Source of the DNA: an uncultured Sphaerochaeta sp.
GTDB lineage: Bacteria > Spirochaetota > Spirochaetia > Sphaerochaetales > Sphaerochaetaceae
Reading direction: 5' to 3'
Assembly (NCBI RefSeq): GCF_963677315.1
Contig: NZ_OY781939.1
Location: forward strand, 868,001 to 932,000
Length of the DNA: 64,000 nt
Position numbers and translations under genes: made by a program. Within the stretch, counting starts at the first letter, position 1. Every line of letters begins with the position of its first letter. The notes under the pieces are model-generated. The model was not told the origin of the DNA. It did no database searches and saw only the letters and a program-made list of their open reading frames with translations. Positions 25,398-36,066 of the stretch are shown piece after piece.

Positions 25398-26456
25398 TTA
25401 CAGGGCCTGGGCTATCAGGTCGCCCATCTCACTCGTACCGACCTTTTTCATACCGTCGGTGTAAATATCTGCTGTACGGTACCCTGCATCCAACACCGAG
25501 CTAACTGCCTTCTCAATTGCATCGGCCTCCTCAGAGAGGGAGAAGCTGTAGCGCAACATCATGGCTACCGAGAGTATGGTAGCGATCGGGTTGGCCAGGT
25601 CCTTGCCTGCAATATCAGGGGCACTGCCGTGTATCGGCTCGTACATCCCAAAACCATCCTCAGCCAGGGAAGCAGATGGGAGCATACCGATGGAACCGGT
25701 GATTTGGCTCGCCTCATCACTGAGGATATCGCCAAACATGTTCGAGGTTACAATCACATCGAACTGACGGGGATTACGAACCAGCTGCATGGCTGCATTA
25801 TCGACATACATGTGGCTTACTTCCACATCGGGGTACTCACTTTGTATTCTTTGTACCACCTCTCTCCAGAGCTGGCTGGAATTGAGGATATTTGCCTTGT
25901 CTACACTGCATAGGCGCTTTGAACGCTTCTGGGCAATCTCAAAACCCTTTCGTACAATCCGCTCAATCTCCACTACTGTATAGGCCATGGTATCATAGGC
26001 ACGGTCATCACTGCGACCGCGCTCGCCGAAGTAGATACCGCCGGTGAGTTCACGCACCACCATGATATCCAGTCCTTCACCAATGATTTCGCTCTTCAGT
26101 GGGCAGGCATCAGCGAGTTGCTTGTAAAGAATTGCAGGACGCAGGTTGCAGAACAACCCCATGCCGCCACGCAAGCCAAGCAGGGCCTTCTCTGGTCTGA
26201 GGTGGGAAGGAAGGGTATCCCACTTCGGTCCACCAACTGCCCCAAGGAGCACCCCGTCACTCTGTTTGCACCCCTCAAGGGTGGCATCAGGAAGGGGAAT
26301 CCCTACATTGTCGAGGGCCACACCACCTGCATCATAGCTGCTGGTAGTGAACTCATGGGAGAATTTCTTGGCAACCGCCCCAAGGACTTTTACGCCCTCT
26401 CTTACGATATCTGGTCCGATTCCATCGCCGGGAACCAGTGCAATATGCTTCTTCAT
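25398..26456 (-). CDS. leuB: 3-isopropylmalate dehydrogenase
   Basis: A 352-residue NAD-dependent oxidative decarboxylase of leucine synthesis. The N-terminus [13 protein letters not shown], the substrate-binding [10 protein letters not shown] loop, and the NAD-site region [15 protein letters not shown] are diagnostic. Its start overlaps the leuD stop by 4 nt. Confidence 0.96.
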   Translation of the reverse strand: MKKHIALVPGDGIGPDIVREGVKVLGAVAKKFSHEFTTSSYDAGGVALDNVGIPLPDATLEGCKQSDGVLLGAVGGPKWDTLPSHLRPEKALLGLRGGMGLFCNLRPAILYKQLADACPLKSEIIGEGLDIMVVRELTGGIYFGERGRSDDRAYDTMAYTVVEIERIVRKGFEIAQKRSKRLCSVDKANILNSSQLWREVVQRIQSEYPDVEVSHMYVDNAAMQLVRNPRQFDVIVTSNMFGDILSDEASQITGSIGMLPSASLAEDGFGMYEPIHGSAPDIAGKDLANPIATILSVAMMLRYSFSLSEEADAIEKAVSSVLDAGYRTADIYTDGMKKVGTSEMGDLIAQAL

Positions 26457-26950
26457 GCCTTGCCTCCCCCGTTTGCGATGTAACCGGCAAGCCCACCGTT
26501 TGCGATCAGGTCCTGCATAAAGGGAGGAAATGGCTCACTATGGAACACATCTCCTGTGCTCTCATTGGTGATGGTACCAGTGTTGAAATCGACACTGACC
26601 ACATCACCGGCCTTGATCCCGTCACAGGCCTCAGGGCATTCGAGGATGGGGAGCCCGATATTGATTGCGTTGCGGTAGAAGATTCTTGCGAATGTTCTTG
26701 CGATTACGCAGCTGATCCCACTTTCCTTGATGGCGATGGGAGCATGCTCACGGCTTGAACCGCAACCAAAATTCTTGTCAGCTACCATGATATCTCCCTC
26801 TTTCACCTGTTTGATGAAATCCTGGTCGATATCCTCCATGCAGTGGGAGGCCAACTCCTTGTGATTGGAGGTATTGAGATACCTCGCTGGGATGATTACA
26901 TCGGTATCGACGTTGTCCCCATATCTAAAAACCGTTCCTTTGGCTTGCAT
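26453..26950 (-). CDS. leuD: 3-isopropylmalate dehydratase small subunit
   Basis: A 165-residue swivel subunit with the [11 protein letters not shown] start and the [11 protein letters not shown] loop of the aconitase family. It works with LeuC to isomerise isopropylmalate. ATG 26950 is 1 nt after the leuC stop, with GGAGGAG just before; upstream in-frame sequence belongs to leuC. The short form fits the archaeal/bacterial HacB-like type. Confidence 0.95.
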   Translation of the reverse strand: MQAKGTVFRYGDNVDTDVIIPARYLNTSNHKELASHCMEDIDQDFIKQVKEGDIMVADKNFGCGSSREHAPIAIKESGISCVIARTFARIFYRNAINIGLPILECPEACDGIKAGDVVSVDFNTGTITNESTGDVFHSEPFPPFMQDLIANGGLAGYIANGGGKA

Positions 26951-26951
26951 C

Positions 26952-28220
26952 TTACTCCTCCATAACCTTTGCAGGATCGGCGATATATCCTGCGATCGCA
27001 CTTGCAGCGGCAACTGCCGGACTGGCAAGATAGACTTCACTCTTCACATGACCCATTCTTCCCACAAAGTTACGGTTGGTGGTACTCACCGCACGCTCAC
27101 CTTCTGCGAGGATTCCCATATGTCCGCCAAGACAGGGACCACAGGTGGGGGTGGAAACAGCACAACCGCTGTCGATGAAGATATCAAAGAGCCCTTCATG
27201 CATTGCCTGCTTCCAGATCTCCTGTGTTGCAGGGAAGATCAGGGTACGGACATGCTTGGCAATCTTTTTGCCCTTCAGTATGGCTGCTGCCTGCCTCAGG
27301 TCACTGATATGTCCATTGGTGCAGCTTCCGATGACAACCTGGTCAATTCTCACCTCACCGACTTCATCGATGGTCCTGGTGTTGGACGGGAGGTGGGGGA
27401 AGCTTACCGTGCTCTTTACTGTGCCGAGGTCGATGTTGATCACCCTCTCATACTCAGCATCACTATCTGCTTCGTAGATGACAGGTTCCTTCGGACAGTG
27501 CTCTTTCAAGTACTCCAAGGTTACCTCATCCACTGGGAAGATTCCGTTCTTGGCACCAGCCTCGATGGCCATGTTTGCAATGGTGAAACGGTCATCGATG
27601 GTAAGGTTCTTCACCCCTTCCCCACTGAATTCCATGCTCTGGTAGAGTGCACCATCGACCCCGATCATCCCAATGATGTGGAGGATCAGGTCCTTTCCAC
27701 TCACATGAGGTCCGAATGAACCGGTAAGATTGAACTTGATGGCGGTCGGCACCTTGAACCAAGCTTGGCCGGTAGCCATACCGCAAGCCATGTCAGTGGA
27801 ACCAACACCAGTGGAGAAAGCGCCCAAGGCACCATAGGTACAGGTATGACTATCCGCACCGATGACCAAATCTCCTGCCCCGACCAATCCTTTCTCTGGA
27901 AGCAAGGCATGCTCAATACCCATCTGGCCTACATCAAAATAGTTGGTGATCTCATGGTCGTGTGCGAAACAACGTAGTGCCTTGCACTGCTCTGCTGCCT
28001 TGATATCCTTGTTCGGGGAGAAATGGTCTGGGACAAGGGCAACCTTATCCTTGTCAAATACCGTCTCCTTGCCGAATTTTCCAAATTCGTTGATGGCAAC
28101 TGGAGCCGTAATGTCGTTGCCCAGTACCATATCCAGGTCCGCCATGATCAACTGTCCAGCGCGTACGCTCTCCAGCTTGGCGTGGTGGGCCAGGATTTTC
28201 TGTGTCATTGTCATACCCAT
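26952..28220 (-). CDS. leuC: 3-isopropylmalate dehydratase large subunit
   Basis: A 422-residue aconitase-family subunit. GSCTNG and the CGPC motif supply ligands for the [4Fe-4S] cluster, and [10 protein letters not shown] is the family signature. Length is that of the shorter bacterial/archaeal class. ATG 28220 follows AAGGAGACACCCC. It may also serve citramalate isomerisation for isoleucine, since cimA lies next to it. Confidence 0.95.
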   Translation of the reverse strand: MGMTMTQKILAHHAKLESVRAGQLIMADLDMVLGNDITAPVAINEFGKFGKETVFDKDKVALVPDHFSPNKDIKAAEQCKALRCFAHDHEITNYFDVGQMGIEHALLPEKGLVGAGDLVIGADSHTCTYGALGAFSTGVGSTDMACGMATGQAWFKVPTAIKFNLTGSFGPHVSGKDLILHIIGMIGVDGALYQSMEFSGEGVKNLTIDDRFTIANMAIEAGAKNGIFPVDEVTLEYLKEHCPKEPVIYEADSDAEYERVINIDLGTVKSTVSFPHLPSNTRTIDEVGEVRIDQVVIGSCTNGHISDLRQAAAILKGKKIAKHVRTLIFPATQEIWKQAMHEGLFDIFIDSGCAVSTPTCGPCLGGHMGILAEGERAVSTTNRNFVGRMGHVKSEVYLASPAVAAASAIAGYIADPAKVMEE

Positions 28221-28236
28221 GGGGTGTCTCCTTCCT

Positions 28237-29829
28237 TCATTCAACCGAGGGCTCAATTCCCTCGGCAATTAATTTATACTCGATACTATCACTCAAGGCA
28301 AACCAACTGGCCTCGATGATGTCCCTGCTGACTCCAATGGTGGTCCAACTTTCGTTACCATCGGTGGACTCAATGAGAACCCTAACCTTACTGGCCGTTG
28401 CCCCTGCCGAGTCCAAGACCCGTACCTTGTAGTCGGTCAGGTGTATACGCTTGAGGGTGGGATAGAACTGTTCAAGAACCTTTCTCAGTGCTTGGTCAAG
28501 GGCATTGACCGGGCCTTCACCCTCTGCGGCAGTGATGGCACTCTCACCCCCAACCTTTACCTTTACAACCGCGGCATGGGTTGCGTCGCTGAGTGGGTCC
28601 GCATAGGGGCTGCTGCCGATGGTCTGGTAGTGCACCAGTGAGAAATAGGGCTTATACATCTTCAAGTGTCGTCTGATCACCAAATCGAAGCTGCTTTCTG
28701 CTCCTTCAAACTGATAACCCTCTGCCTCAAGTTGCTTGAGCTCATCCATCAGACTCACCGTAACAGGATCGTCCTTATCAAGATCGGGCATCACACGGGC
28801 GATTCGCTTAAGCATCAAGGCCCTTCCAGCAACTTCACTCATCAGGAGCCTACGTTCATTGCCCACCTGCAAGGGATCGATATGCTCGAAGGAGTGAGGA
28901 TTCTTCTGCACCCCATCGATATGCATGCCACCCTTATGGGCAAAGGCACTCTTTCCGATGAAGGGAGCTCCGCCGCTGATACGCACATTTGCGATCTCAG
29001 CAACCTGCCGACTGGTTGCCGTCAGCTGTTCAAGACTCTCTCCGCAGAGACAATCCACACCGAGCTTGGTCCCAAGAATTCCTGCAACCGTTGCAAGGTT
29101 TGCATTTCCGCAACGCTCACCGAAACCAAGCAAGGTTCCCTGTACCTGTATGGCACCAGATTCAACTGCAGCTATGGAACTGGCAACGCCACAGCCAATA
29201 TCATCATGAGCATGGATCCCGATAGGAATTCCAGGAAAAGCTTCTGCTGTCTCAAAGGTGATACGCGCAACTTCACTGGGTATCATGCCACCACGGGTTT
29301 CACAGAGCACCAGGGTGGAGGCTCCCCCGTCCAGGGCGGCCTGCAAGGTTGCCTTTGCATACTCGCTGTCATCGAGATATCCATCATAGTAGTGTTCAGC
29401 GTCAAAGAACACTTCACTTCCGCTCTCAGTAATAAACTGTATGCTGTCACGGATCATCGCAAGGTTCTCTTCAGGGGTGGTGCGAATCACATCAGTGACA
29501 TGGAGCTTCCAACTCTTTCCGAAGATGGATACCACCTTGGTTTTTACGCTGGCAAGGTTTTTCAGATTGGGATCGTCAGCCGCCGTACTGTTCTTTCTCC
29601 GTGTGGAACCAAAGGCGACCAAGGTTGCATGGGAGAGGGAGAGCTGCTCAGCGCGGTGGAAGAATTCCAGGTCCTTGGGATTCGATCCAGGGTTGCCTGC
29701 CTCAATATAGGCAACTCCCAGTGAATCCAAGGCCTTCACAATCTTCAGCTTATCTTCCACCGAGAAGCTGATCCCTTCACCCTGGCTCCCATCACGGAGG
29801 GTTGAGTCAAATAAATCTATCTTATGCAT
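28237..29829 (-). CDS. cimA: Citramalate synthase
   Basis: A 530-residue LeuA-like enzyme with [21 protein letters not shown] at the N-terminus, the [11 protein letters not shown] metal-binding segment, and a C-terminal regulatory LeuA-dimer domain. It condenses pyruvate with acetyl-CoA to give citramalate, a threonine-independent route to 2-ketobutyrate and isoleucine. The layout [14 protein letters not shown] distinguishes it from the true LeuA next door (DTTLRDGEQAPGYS). The start overlaps the leuA stop by 8 nt. No threonine deaminase gene is present here. Confidence 0.9.
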   Translation of the reverse strand: MHKIDLFDSTLRDGSQGEGISFSVEDKLKIVKALDSLGVAYIEAGNPGSNPKDLEFFHRAEQLSLSHATLVAFGSTRRKNSTAADDPNLKNLASVKTKVVSIFGKSWKLHVTDVIRTTPEENLAMIRDSIQFITESGSEVFFDAEHYYDGYLDDSEYAKATLQAALDGGASTLVLCETRGGMIPSEVARITFETAEAFPGIPIGIHAHDDIGCGVASSIAAVESGAIQVQGTLLGFGERCGNANLATVAGILGTKLGVDCLCGESLEQLTATSRQVAEIANVRISGGAPFIGKSAFAHKGGMHIDGVQKNPHSFEHIDPLQVGNERRLLMSEVAGRALMLKRIARVMPDLDKDDPVTVSLMDELKQLEAEGYQFEGAESSFDLVIRRHLKMYKPYFSLVHYQTIGSSPYADPLSDATHAAVVKVKVGGESAITAAEGEGPVNALDQALRKVLEQFYPTLKRIHLTDYKVRVLDSAGATASKVRVLIESTDGNESWTTIGVSRDIIEASWFALSDSIEYKLIAEGIEPSVE

Positions 29830-31438
29830 CACCTCGGTCTTTCTCCTTATCTGAATGGGAACGCAACATGTCGTTCTCAAAACTTGGTGAAGTGGTGGGT
29901 TTGAGTGACCCTCCACCCGAGATCGAGGATGCTTCATCAAGCATACGGTTCACTGCAGCAAGACAGCTGAGAATCGAAGCTTCGATAACGTCGGTGCTTA
30001 CACCACGTCCACGGTACATACCATGTCCATCGGTGATCTTTACATGGACTTCTCCAAGTGCATCCCGGTGCTCAGTGACTGCCTGCAGGCTATAATCCTC
30101 CAGACTGAAGGGATGACGGATAATCTTCTCCACTGCCCTGAGTGCTGCATAGACCGGACCGGTACCGAGTGCAACCTCCTGGTAGGTCTTCTCCCCTTTT
30201 CTCAGGGTTACACAGGCAGTGCTGGTCATCAGATTGCCACTGTTGACCACAAAACGCTCCAGCTCCCAAATTACCGGGCTACTCTGGCTGGAAGTCTCCA
30301 CCAGGGCGATAAGATCGCGATCGGTGATGGTCTTCTTTCGGTCTGCGAGATTCTTGAATTCTGAGAAGAGTGTCTTTACTTCCTCTTTGCCCAAGGCATA
30401 GCCAAGGTCAACAAGGCGTTTCTCGAAGGCGTGTTGCCCGCTGTGCTTACCCAGCACAAGACTGGTAGTCATCACTCCTACACTCTCTGGGGTCATGATC
30501 TCATAGGTAAGGCTGTTTGCCATCATGCCATGCTGGTGGATGCCACTCTCATGGGCAAAGGCATTTGCACCTACGATTGCCTTGGAAGGGTTCGGTTTGA
30601 CACCGGTGATCTGGGAGAGCAGACGACTTGAACGCGATATTTCCTCAGTGCGTACCTGGTAGGAGAATGGGTAATCATCATTTCTTGTCCTGATGGCCAT
30701 CACCAACTCTTCAACAGCGGCATTCCCTGCCCTTTCCCCAATACCGCAGACGGTACACTCTGCCTGACGTGCCCCGGCCTTCAGTCCAGCAAGGCTATTG
30801 GCAACTGCAAGGCCAAGATCATTGTGACAGTGGACTGCCAGGATGGCTTTATCCACATTGGGTACCTTGTTCATGACGGTGGAAACCATCCGGGTCATGT
30901 CATCAGGGGTTGCATACCCGACGGTATCCGGCAGATTCACGACACTTGCCCCTGCCTTGATCACTTCCTCAACAACCTTGCACATATAGTCAAGGTCGGT
31001 CCTGGTTGCATCCTCCAGGGAGAACTCCACATTATCGGTCAGGTTACGGGCAAACTTCACCATGGCGGCGGAACGCCTCAAGGCATCCTCGCGGCTCATC
31101 TTCAGCTTGAACTCCAGATGGAGATCGCTGGTTGCCAGAAAGGTGTGGATCCTGGGTCTTCTTGCGTGTTTCACCGCTTCCCAGGCTACTTCAATGTCTC
31201 TCTCCAAGGCTCTTGAGAGTGAGGCAACGGTGACATCCTTTACCTCTTTGCTGATAGCCTGGACGCTGGCAAAGTCACCGGGAGACGCTATGGCAAACCC
31301 GGCTTCTAGGATATCCACACCGAGGGCCTCTAGCTGTAAGGCCATGCGAATTTTCTCGTCCAGGTTCATGCTGTATCCAGGAGCCTGCTCGCCGTCTCTC
31401 AGTGTGGTATCAAAGATATAGATTCTGTCCTTTTCCAT
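29822..31438 (-). CDS. leuA: 2-isopropylmalate synthase
   Basis: A 538-residue enzyme that commits 2-ketoisovalerate to leucine. The TIM-barrel metal site includes DTTLRDGEQAPG and HCHNDLGLAVANS; GIGERAGNAAVEE is conserved. The C-terminal domain (from about 390) carries the leucine feedback site. AAGGA lies 4 nt before the ATG. It precedes and overlaps cimA. Confidence 0.95.
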   Translation of the reverse strand: MEKDRIYIFDTTLRDGEQAPGYSMNLDEKIRMALQLEALGVDILEAGFAIASPGDFASVQAISKEVKDVTVASLSRALERDIEVAWEAVKHARRPRIHTFLATSDLHLEFKLKMSREDALRRSAAMVKFARNLTDNVEFSLEDATRTDLDYMCKVVEEVIKAGASVVNLPDTVGYATPDDMTRMVSTVMNKVPNVDKAILAVHCHNDLGLAVANSLAGLKAGARQAECTVCGIGERAGNAAVEELVMAIRTRNDDYPFSYQVRTEEISRSSRLLSQITGVKPNPSKAIVGANAFAHESGIHQHGMMANSLTYEIMTPESVGVMTTSLVLGKHSGQHAFEKRLVDLGYALGKEEVKTLFSEFKNLADRKKTITDRDLIALVETSSQSSPVIWELERFVVNSGNLMTSTACVTLRKGEKTYQEVALGTGPVYAALRAVEKIIRHPFSLEDYSLQAVTEHRDALGEVHVKITDGHGMYRGRGVSTDVIEASILSCLAAVNRMLDEASSISGGGSLKPTTSPSFENDMLRSHSDKEKDRGDA

Positions 31439-31474
31439 AGTGTCCTTCCCGGTAATATTAAGAGTTTTGGTTTG

Positions 31475-32473
<999 letters not shown>

Positions 32474-32516
32474 CTATCCTCCGTTATGGTTCGCACCGTT
32501 TGGCGCGTTAGTATGC

Positions 32517-33047
32517 TTATTCTTCATCCTCGCTGAAACTGATCGAGCTCAGCGCCCTTGCTCCCCTCTCCAGGGCGGTAATACCGGTCCTGGCCATCTC
32601 CACAATCCCAAATGGGGCCATCAAATCCAGGAATGACTGAATCTTGTCCAGACTTCCGGTCATCTCGAGGGTTATGGTAGAAGTGGTTACATCATTGATC
32701 TTTGCCTTGAAAATCTCTGCGAGCTCAATGACCTGGGAGCGGTCATCATGCCTGGTGGAGACCTTGACCATCACCAGCTCACGCTGAAGGCTTTTCTCCC
32801 CTGCCATCTCATAGACCCGCTTCACATCATACAGCTTGCCGACCTGTTTCTTGATCTGCTCAACAACCGGCCGGTCTCCGCTGACCACAATGGTGATTCG
32901 GCTGAATTCCTCGTTTTCGGTCTCGCCAACCGAGAGGCTGTCAATGTTGTAGCCTCTGCGACTGAACAGCGATACAACACGCATGAGTACACCAGGATGG
33001 TTATTAACCAGAATTGCCAGTGTGTAACGTTTTTCTTTGGTATTCAT
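32517..33047 (-). CDS. ilvN: Acetolactate synthase regulatory subunit
   Basis: A 176-residue subunit with an N-terminal ACT domain (NHPGVLMRVVSLFSRRGYNI) that binds branched-chain amino acids, and a C-terminal domain that activates IlvB. It is the first structural gene of the operon, just after the attenuator-like leader, with AAGGAG upstream. Its catalytic partner ilvB is at the far end of the operon. Confidence 0.94.
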   Translation of the reverse strand: MNTKEKRYTLAILVNNHPGVLMRVVSLFSRRGYNIDSLSVGETENEEFSRITIVVSGDRPVVEQIKKQVGKLYDVKRVYEMAGEKSLQRELVMVKVSTRHDDRSQVIELAEIFKAKINDVTTSTITLEMTGSLDKIQSFLDLMAPFGIVEMARTGITALERGARALSSISFSEDEE

Positions 33048-33093
33048 CTAAGATTTCACTCCTTCATTTGATATTTGGGTATAAGCGATTGCT

Positions 33094-33151
33094 CCCCGGT
33101 ACTTCGGGGGCTTCCATCCACGGTCCATGCAACCAGCGATTGCAGCCGTGG
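33094..33151 (-). promoter_or_regulatory. Tandem hairpins of a putative ilv-leu attenuator
   Basis: Directly after the leader ORF stop the transcript can form hairpin 1 (CCACGG 33146-33151 with CCGTGG 33118-33123, enclosing TGCAA/TTGCA) and hairpin 2 (CCCCG/CGGGG with a 6-nt loop, 33094-33109). This fits a ribosome-position-dependent switch. Hairpin 2 has no clear U-run, so the mechanism (intrinsic, Rho-linked or translational) is not settled. No T-box consensus is seen. Confidence 0.55.
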
Positions 33152-33364
33152 TCAGAGAATAATTAGGCTTACTACAATAAGAAGGGAAATGAGGGAAAGA
33201 AGGGGGAGGAGGGTTAGGATGAGACGCGTTAGTACTAGAAGCAAGGAAGGAACAGAAAAAGAAGTGGTGTCACACATAGAACTACAGGAACTTGTATAGC
33301 CCTGCGTCTTCCGATTCCTTGCAAATGGGCGGTGCTGCTGCACCTGCATAGTGAACGCGTTCAA
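33152..33364 (-). CDS. Leu/Ile/Val-rich leader peptide of the ilv-leu operon
   Basis: A 70-codon frame from TTG 33364 (GAGGAGAG 6 nt upstream) or a 41-codon frame from ATG 33277. Its last 30 codons contain 15 Leu, 5 Ile and 3 Val, ending VVSLIIL. It stops (TGA 33152-33154) right before two hairpins and 105 nt before ilvN. This is the layout of amino-acid attenuator leaders such as ilvL/leuL: scarcity of charged Leu/Ile/Val tRNA would stall the ribosome and change the hairpin choice. The composition and position are observed; attenuation is inferred. It is longer than classic leaders. Confidence 0.75.
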   Translation of the reverse strand: MNAFTMQVQQHRPFARNRKTQGYTSSCSSMCDTTSFSVPSLLLVLTRLILTLLPLLSLISLLIVVSLIIL

Positions 33365-33403
33365 GGTACTCTCCTCAAGAACAGCCTAGTATGCTGTTTC
33401 TTG

Positions 33404-33433
33404 TTTGTATCGCTCTTTGACGATGCTTGTCAA
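33404..33433 (-). promoter_or_regulatory. Promoter of the ilv-leu operon
   Basis: A consensus -35 TTGACA (33428-33433) and -10 TACAAA (33404-33409), spacer 18 bp, on the minus strand. The predicted start lies about 30 nt before the leader ORF. A CAAGAAACAGC/GCTGTTCTTG stem can form at the 5' end of the transcript (33376-33403). Confidence 0.6.
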
Positions 33434-33491
33434 CCCTGCTATTCATAAAACAGTATGTTTATGCAATAAAAATTCGTTTCGCTTTGCAATA

Positions 33492-33520
33492 TTGCTTCCC
33501 TTTCTGATTGCCGATACACT
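33492..33520 (+). promoter_or_regulatory. Promoter of the YesM-type kinase gene (leaderless layout)
   Basis: TTGCTT (33492-33497), 17-bp spacer, TACACT (33515-33520), then 6 nt and the ATG at 33527. There is no ribosome site. The geometry is the same as at 14012-14047. Confidence 0.55.
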
Positions 33521-33526
33521 GCTTCC

Positions 33527-35302
33527 ATGAAATTTCCCTGGGGCAATCAGCACAAGCCAAACCTATTCACACTGCTCTTTCTTTACTTCCTTATCGTCCT
33601 CATAGTCCCGTTGGGACTGTTCTCTGCCTATTATGCACTTGCAGGGAATACGAATCAAGAACGGTATCTGATGAGACAGGCAATGAATATGACCACTGGT
33701 GATGCCAATACCGTTGCCCAGGCCCTTGAATCCTACCGACATAAAGCATACCAACTCTCCACCAACCCCTTGGTTGTCGAGATACTCAAGGCTGATAGCC
33801 TTGAGGCAGAATCATCACAAAGCCGTAAGCTGTATGAACTCCTGTTTACCGTTATGCATGGAGATATCTACCTTGCCAGCGCAAACCTTGTCAGCAACAG
33901 CGGGAAGGTCAGGGTCTCCACCCATGTATTTCCCGAGGTGTACGACCTACGCTACCACGGCAATGACTGGGACATGGCATCCATCATCAACCAGAACAGC
34001 CAGGTCTCCCCTACTGCAAGTCTGATCAGCATCCAGAGCCATAGGATAGCAGAAAACGGAAGACAGGTTGTTGCTTCCATACTTCGCCGTGTCTATGACC
34101 AGGAGGGGACAAACCTTGGCTACCTTGTGGTGGACATGTACGCAGATGCACTCTCTCCCCAGGTAAACAGCGACCATGTCCTCACTGACATGCTGTTGGT
34201 CGACACCAAGTCCTTTTACGCTACCAGCCTTGTTCATCCTGAGCGGTTTGGATCCTTCGACCGTTTTCCGGCCCTCAATACCCTTTATGGCAATTACACT
34301 CCCCGCTCACTTCCCTCTGATACCTCCATCATCGCCATCTCACCGATTAGGGGAACCGGCCTCCATCTGGTAGGCTCACTCAGCAGCGCACCCTTCTTCC
34401 AAAGCATGGAAAACTGGCTTTCAGCATTCAGTACCACCATGATAATCGGGGTAGTACTAGCTTTGGGTCTCTCCTACCTTTTCTCACGTTCGATTGCACG
34501 CCCAATCAAGAATCTGGCCAAGCGGATGAGGGAGGTAGAACAGGGGAAGTTGGAAAGCCGCGAGGTCAGCAGCGCGATAAGCGAATTCAGCCAGCTGGAA
34601 CACTCATTCAATGTCATGATCAAACAGATCATCAGCCTCCTTGATCTAACCCGTGAAGAGCAGGCTAAACTGAGTGAAGCTGAAAGAAAAGCTCTTGAGA
34701 GCCAGATGAATCCCCATTTCCTCTTCAATACCCTCAATACGATCAAGGCACTCGCCCGTCTTCATGGAGAGGAAGATATCTACACCATTACCGTTAAGCT
34801 GGGGAAACTGCTCCGTTCATCAATCGACAACAGGGAGAGTGAGGCAACCCTTGAACAGAGCATGGCCCTGATCGAATCCTATCTCACCATTCAGAAGCTA
34901 CGATTTGCCGACAAGTTGACTACCGAGGTTTATCTGGATCCCAGCTGCAAGCATATAAAAACCCCAAAGCTCATCATCCAGCCCTTGGTTGAGAATGCAA
35001 TCATCCATGGATTGGAACCGAAGGTGGGAAGCTGGAATCTCAGTGTCCGTGTGGAAAGAGCAGGAGAGAGGATTTCCATCACAGTTGGGGATGATGGAGT
35101 CGGATTTCCTCCTGATCGCTTGCCTCGGAACCTTGACGAACTTGCCAACTCGCCACACGTTGGTGTATACAATGTATATAGAAGATTATTTCTCAAATAT
35201 GGAAGGAAGCTGCACTTCTCCCTGAAATCAAAAGAGGGTGAAGGGACTTGGGCGACTATCTCCTTCCCGGACGAAGAAGCAATAAAGGAAGAGATGCAAT
35301 GA
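33527..35302 (+). CDS. YesM-type sensor histidine kinase
   Basis: The product has 591 residues. A membrane helix at about 14-38, a long extracytoplasmic sensor, and a second helix at about 300-322 are followed by a HAMP domain and a His_kinase/HATPase pair. The phospho-acceptor is in ESQMNPHFLFNTLN, and ENAIIHG and DDGVGF mark the ATP site. Such kinases pair with AraC-type regulators to control sugar importers. The next gene is such a regulator (4-nt overlap), and a sugar ABC operon converges on them. Confidence 0.92.
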   Translation: MKFPWGNQHKPNLFTLLFLYFLIVLIVPLGLFSAYYALAGNTNQERYLMRQAMNMTTGDANTVAQALESYRHKAYQLSTNPLVVEILKADSLEAESSQSRKLYELLFTVMHGDIYLASANLVSNSGKVRVSTHVFPEVYDLRYHGNDWDMASIINQNSQVSPTASLISIQSHRIAENGRQVVASILRRVYDQEGTNLGYLVVDMYADALSPQVNSDHVLTDMLLVDTKSFYATSLVHPERFGSFDRFPALNTLYGNYTPRSLPSDTSIIAISPIRGTGLHLVGSLSSAPFFQSMENWLSAFSTTMIIGVVLALGLSYLFSRSIARPIKNLAKRMREVEQGKLESREVSSAISEFSQLEHSFNVMIKQIISLLDLTREEQAKLSEAERKALESQMNPHFLFNTLNTIKALARLHGEEDIYTITVKLGKLLRSSIDNRESEATLEQSMALIESYLTIQKLRFADKLTTEVYLDPSCKHIKTPKLIIQPLVENAIIHGLEPKVGSWNLSVRVERAGERISITVGDDGVGFPPDRLPRNLDELANSPHVGVYNVYRRLFLKYGRKLHFSLKSKEGEGTWATISFPDEEAIKEEMQ

Positions 35303-36066
35303 GTTACAGTGTCGTGTTCGTAGAAGATGAGCAGATCGTCCGTGAGGAGATTGTCTCCTCGATTCGATGGGACCTCCTTGGTCTGGAATTGGTAGGCACC
35401 GCCTCTGACGGACTGAGCGGAGAGCACATGATCAAGGAAAAGGAGCCCGATATCGTCATCACCGACATTCGCCTCCCTGCCCAGGATGGACTTACCATGC
35501 TCAGCAACTGTCCTGTAAACCATGCCATCATCCTGACCGGACATGCCGACTTTTCCTACATGAAGAGTGCCATCCGCCTTGGGGTATTCGACTACCTCCT
35601 TAAGCCAATCGATGATGAAGAGCTGGAGGAGACACTCGCCTCCTTGGTGAGAAAATTACAGGAAGAGGATCGTGAATATGAGGATCTTAAGAAAAAAGAA
35701 CACTCAAAGAGTGAACTCATCCCCCTTCCCGAGCAAGCTGGAAACCACGTAATCAATGCAACCATCGCCTATATTGCAGAGACCTACTCAGAACCGGTAG
35801 GACTTCAGGAGGCAGCAGCCTACCTCGATCTCTCAGAGAGTCATCTCAGTCGTCTCTTCAAGGAGGTCACCGGGCTGAACTTTCTGCAGTACCTCAATGC
35901 ATACAGGATAAACCAGTCGGCCATCATGATGAGGGACCCCAAGTTGAATATCAGCGAAATTGCCACCAATTGTGGATTCCCGACCCCAGGCTACTTTGCA
36001 AAGATATTCAAACGCTTTATCGGCAAGACCCCAACCCAGTTCAGGGACGAGGTAGATACCCTCTAA
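35299..36066 (+). CDS. AraC-type response regulator (YesN-like)
   Basis: A 255-residue protein. The receiver has the acidic pair in FVEDEQ, the phospho-acceptor Asp in VITDIRLP, and Lys in LLKPID. The C-terminal ~100 residues are an AraC double HTH (LQEAAAYLDLSESHLSRLFK and the IATNCGFPTPGYFAKIFK region). The start overlaps the kinase stop (ATGA). It probably activates the sugar importer genes at 36895-40054. Its 3' end overlaps the convergent HAD gene by 26 nt. Confidence 0.92.
   Translation: MSYSVVFVEDEQIVREEIVSSIRWDLLGLELVGTASDGLSGEHMIKEKEPDIVITDIRLPAQDGLTMLSNCPVNHAIILTGHADFSYMKSAIRLGVFDYLLKPIDDEELEETLASLVRKLQEEDREYEDLKKKEHSKSELIPLPEQAGNHVINATIAYIAETYSEPVGLQEAAAYLDLSESHLSRLFKEVTGLNFLQYLNAYRINQSAIMMRDPKLNISEIATNCGFPTPGYFAKIFKRFIGKTPTQFRDEVDTL

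Noticed and set aside
33048..33151. T-box riboswitch before ilvN
   Set aside because: The conserved T-box sequence (AGGGTGGNACCGCG type) is absent, and a Leu/Ile/Val-rich leader ORF explains the region better.
33075..33299. Plus-strand 74-codon Arg-rich frame
   Set aside because: It is the antisense image of the Leu/Ile/Val leader ORF; the Arg/Glu-rich translation is the expected complement of Leu codons.
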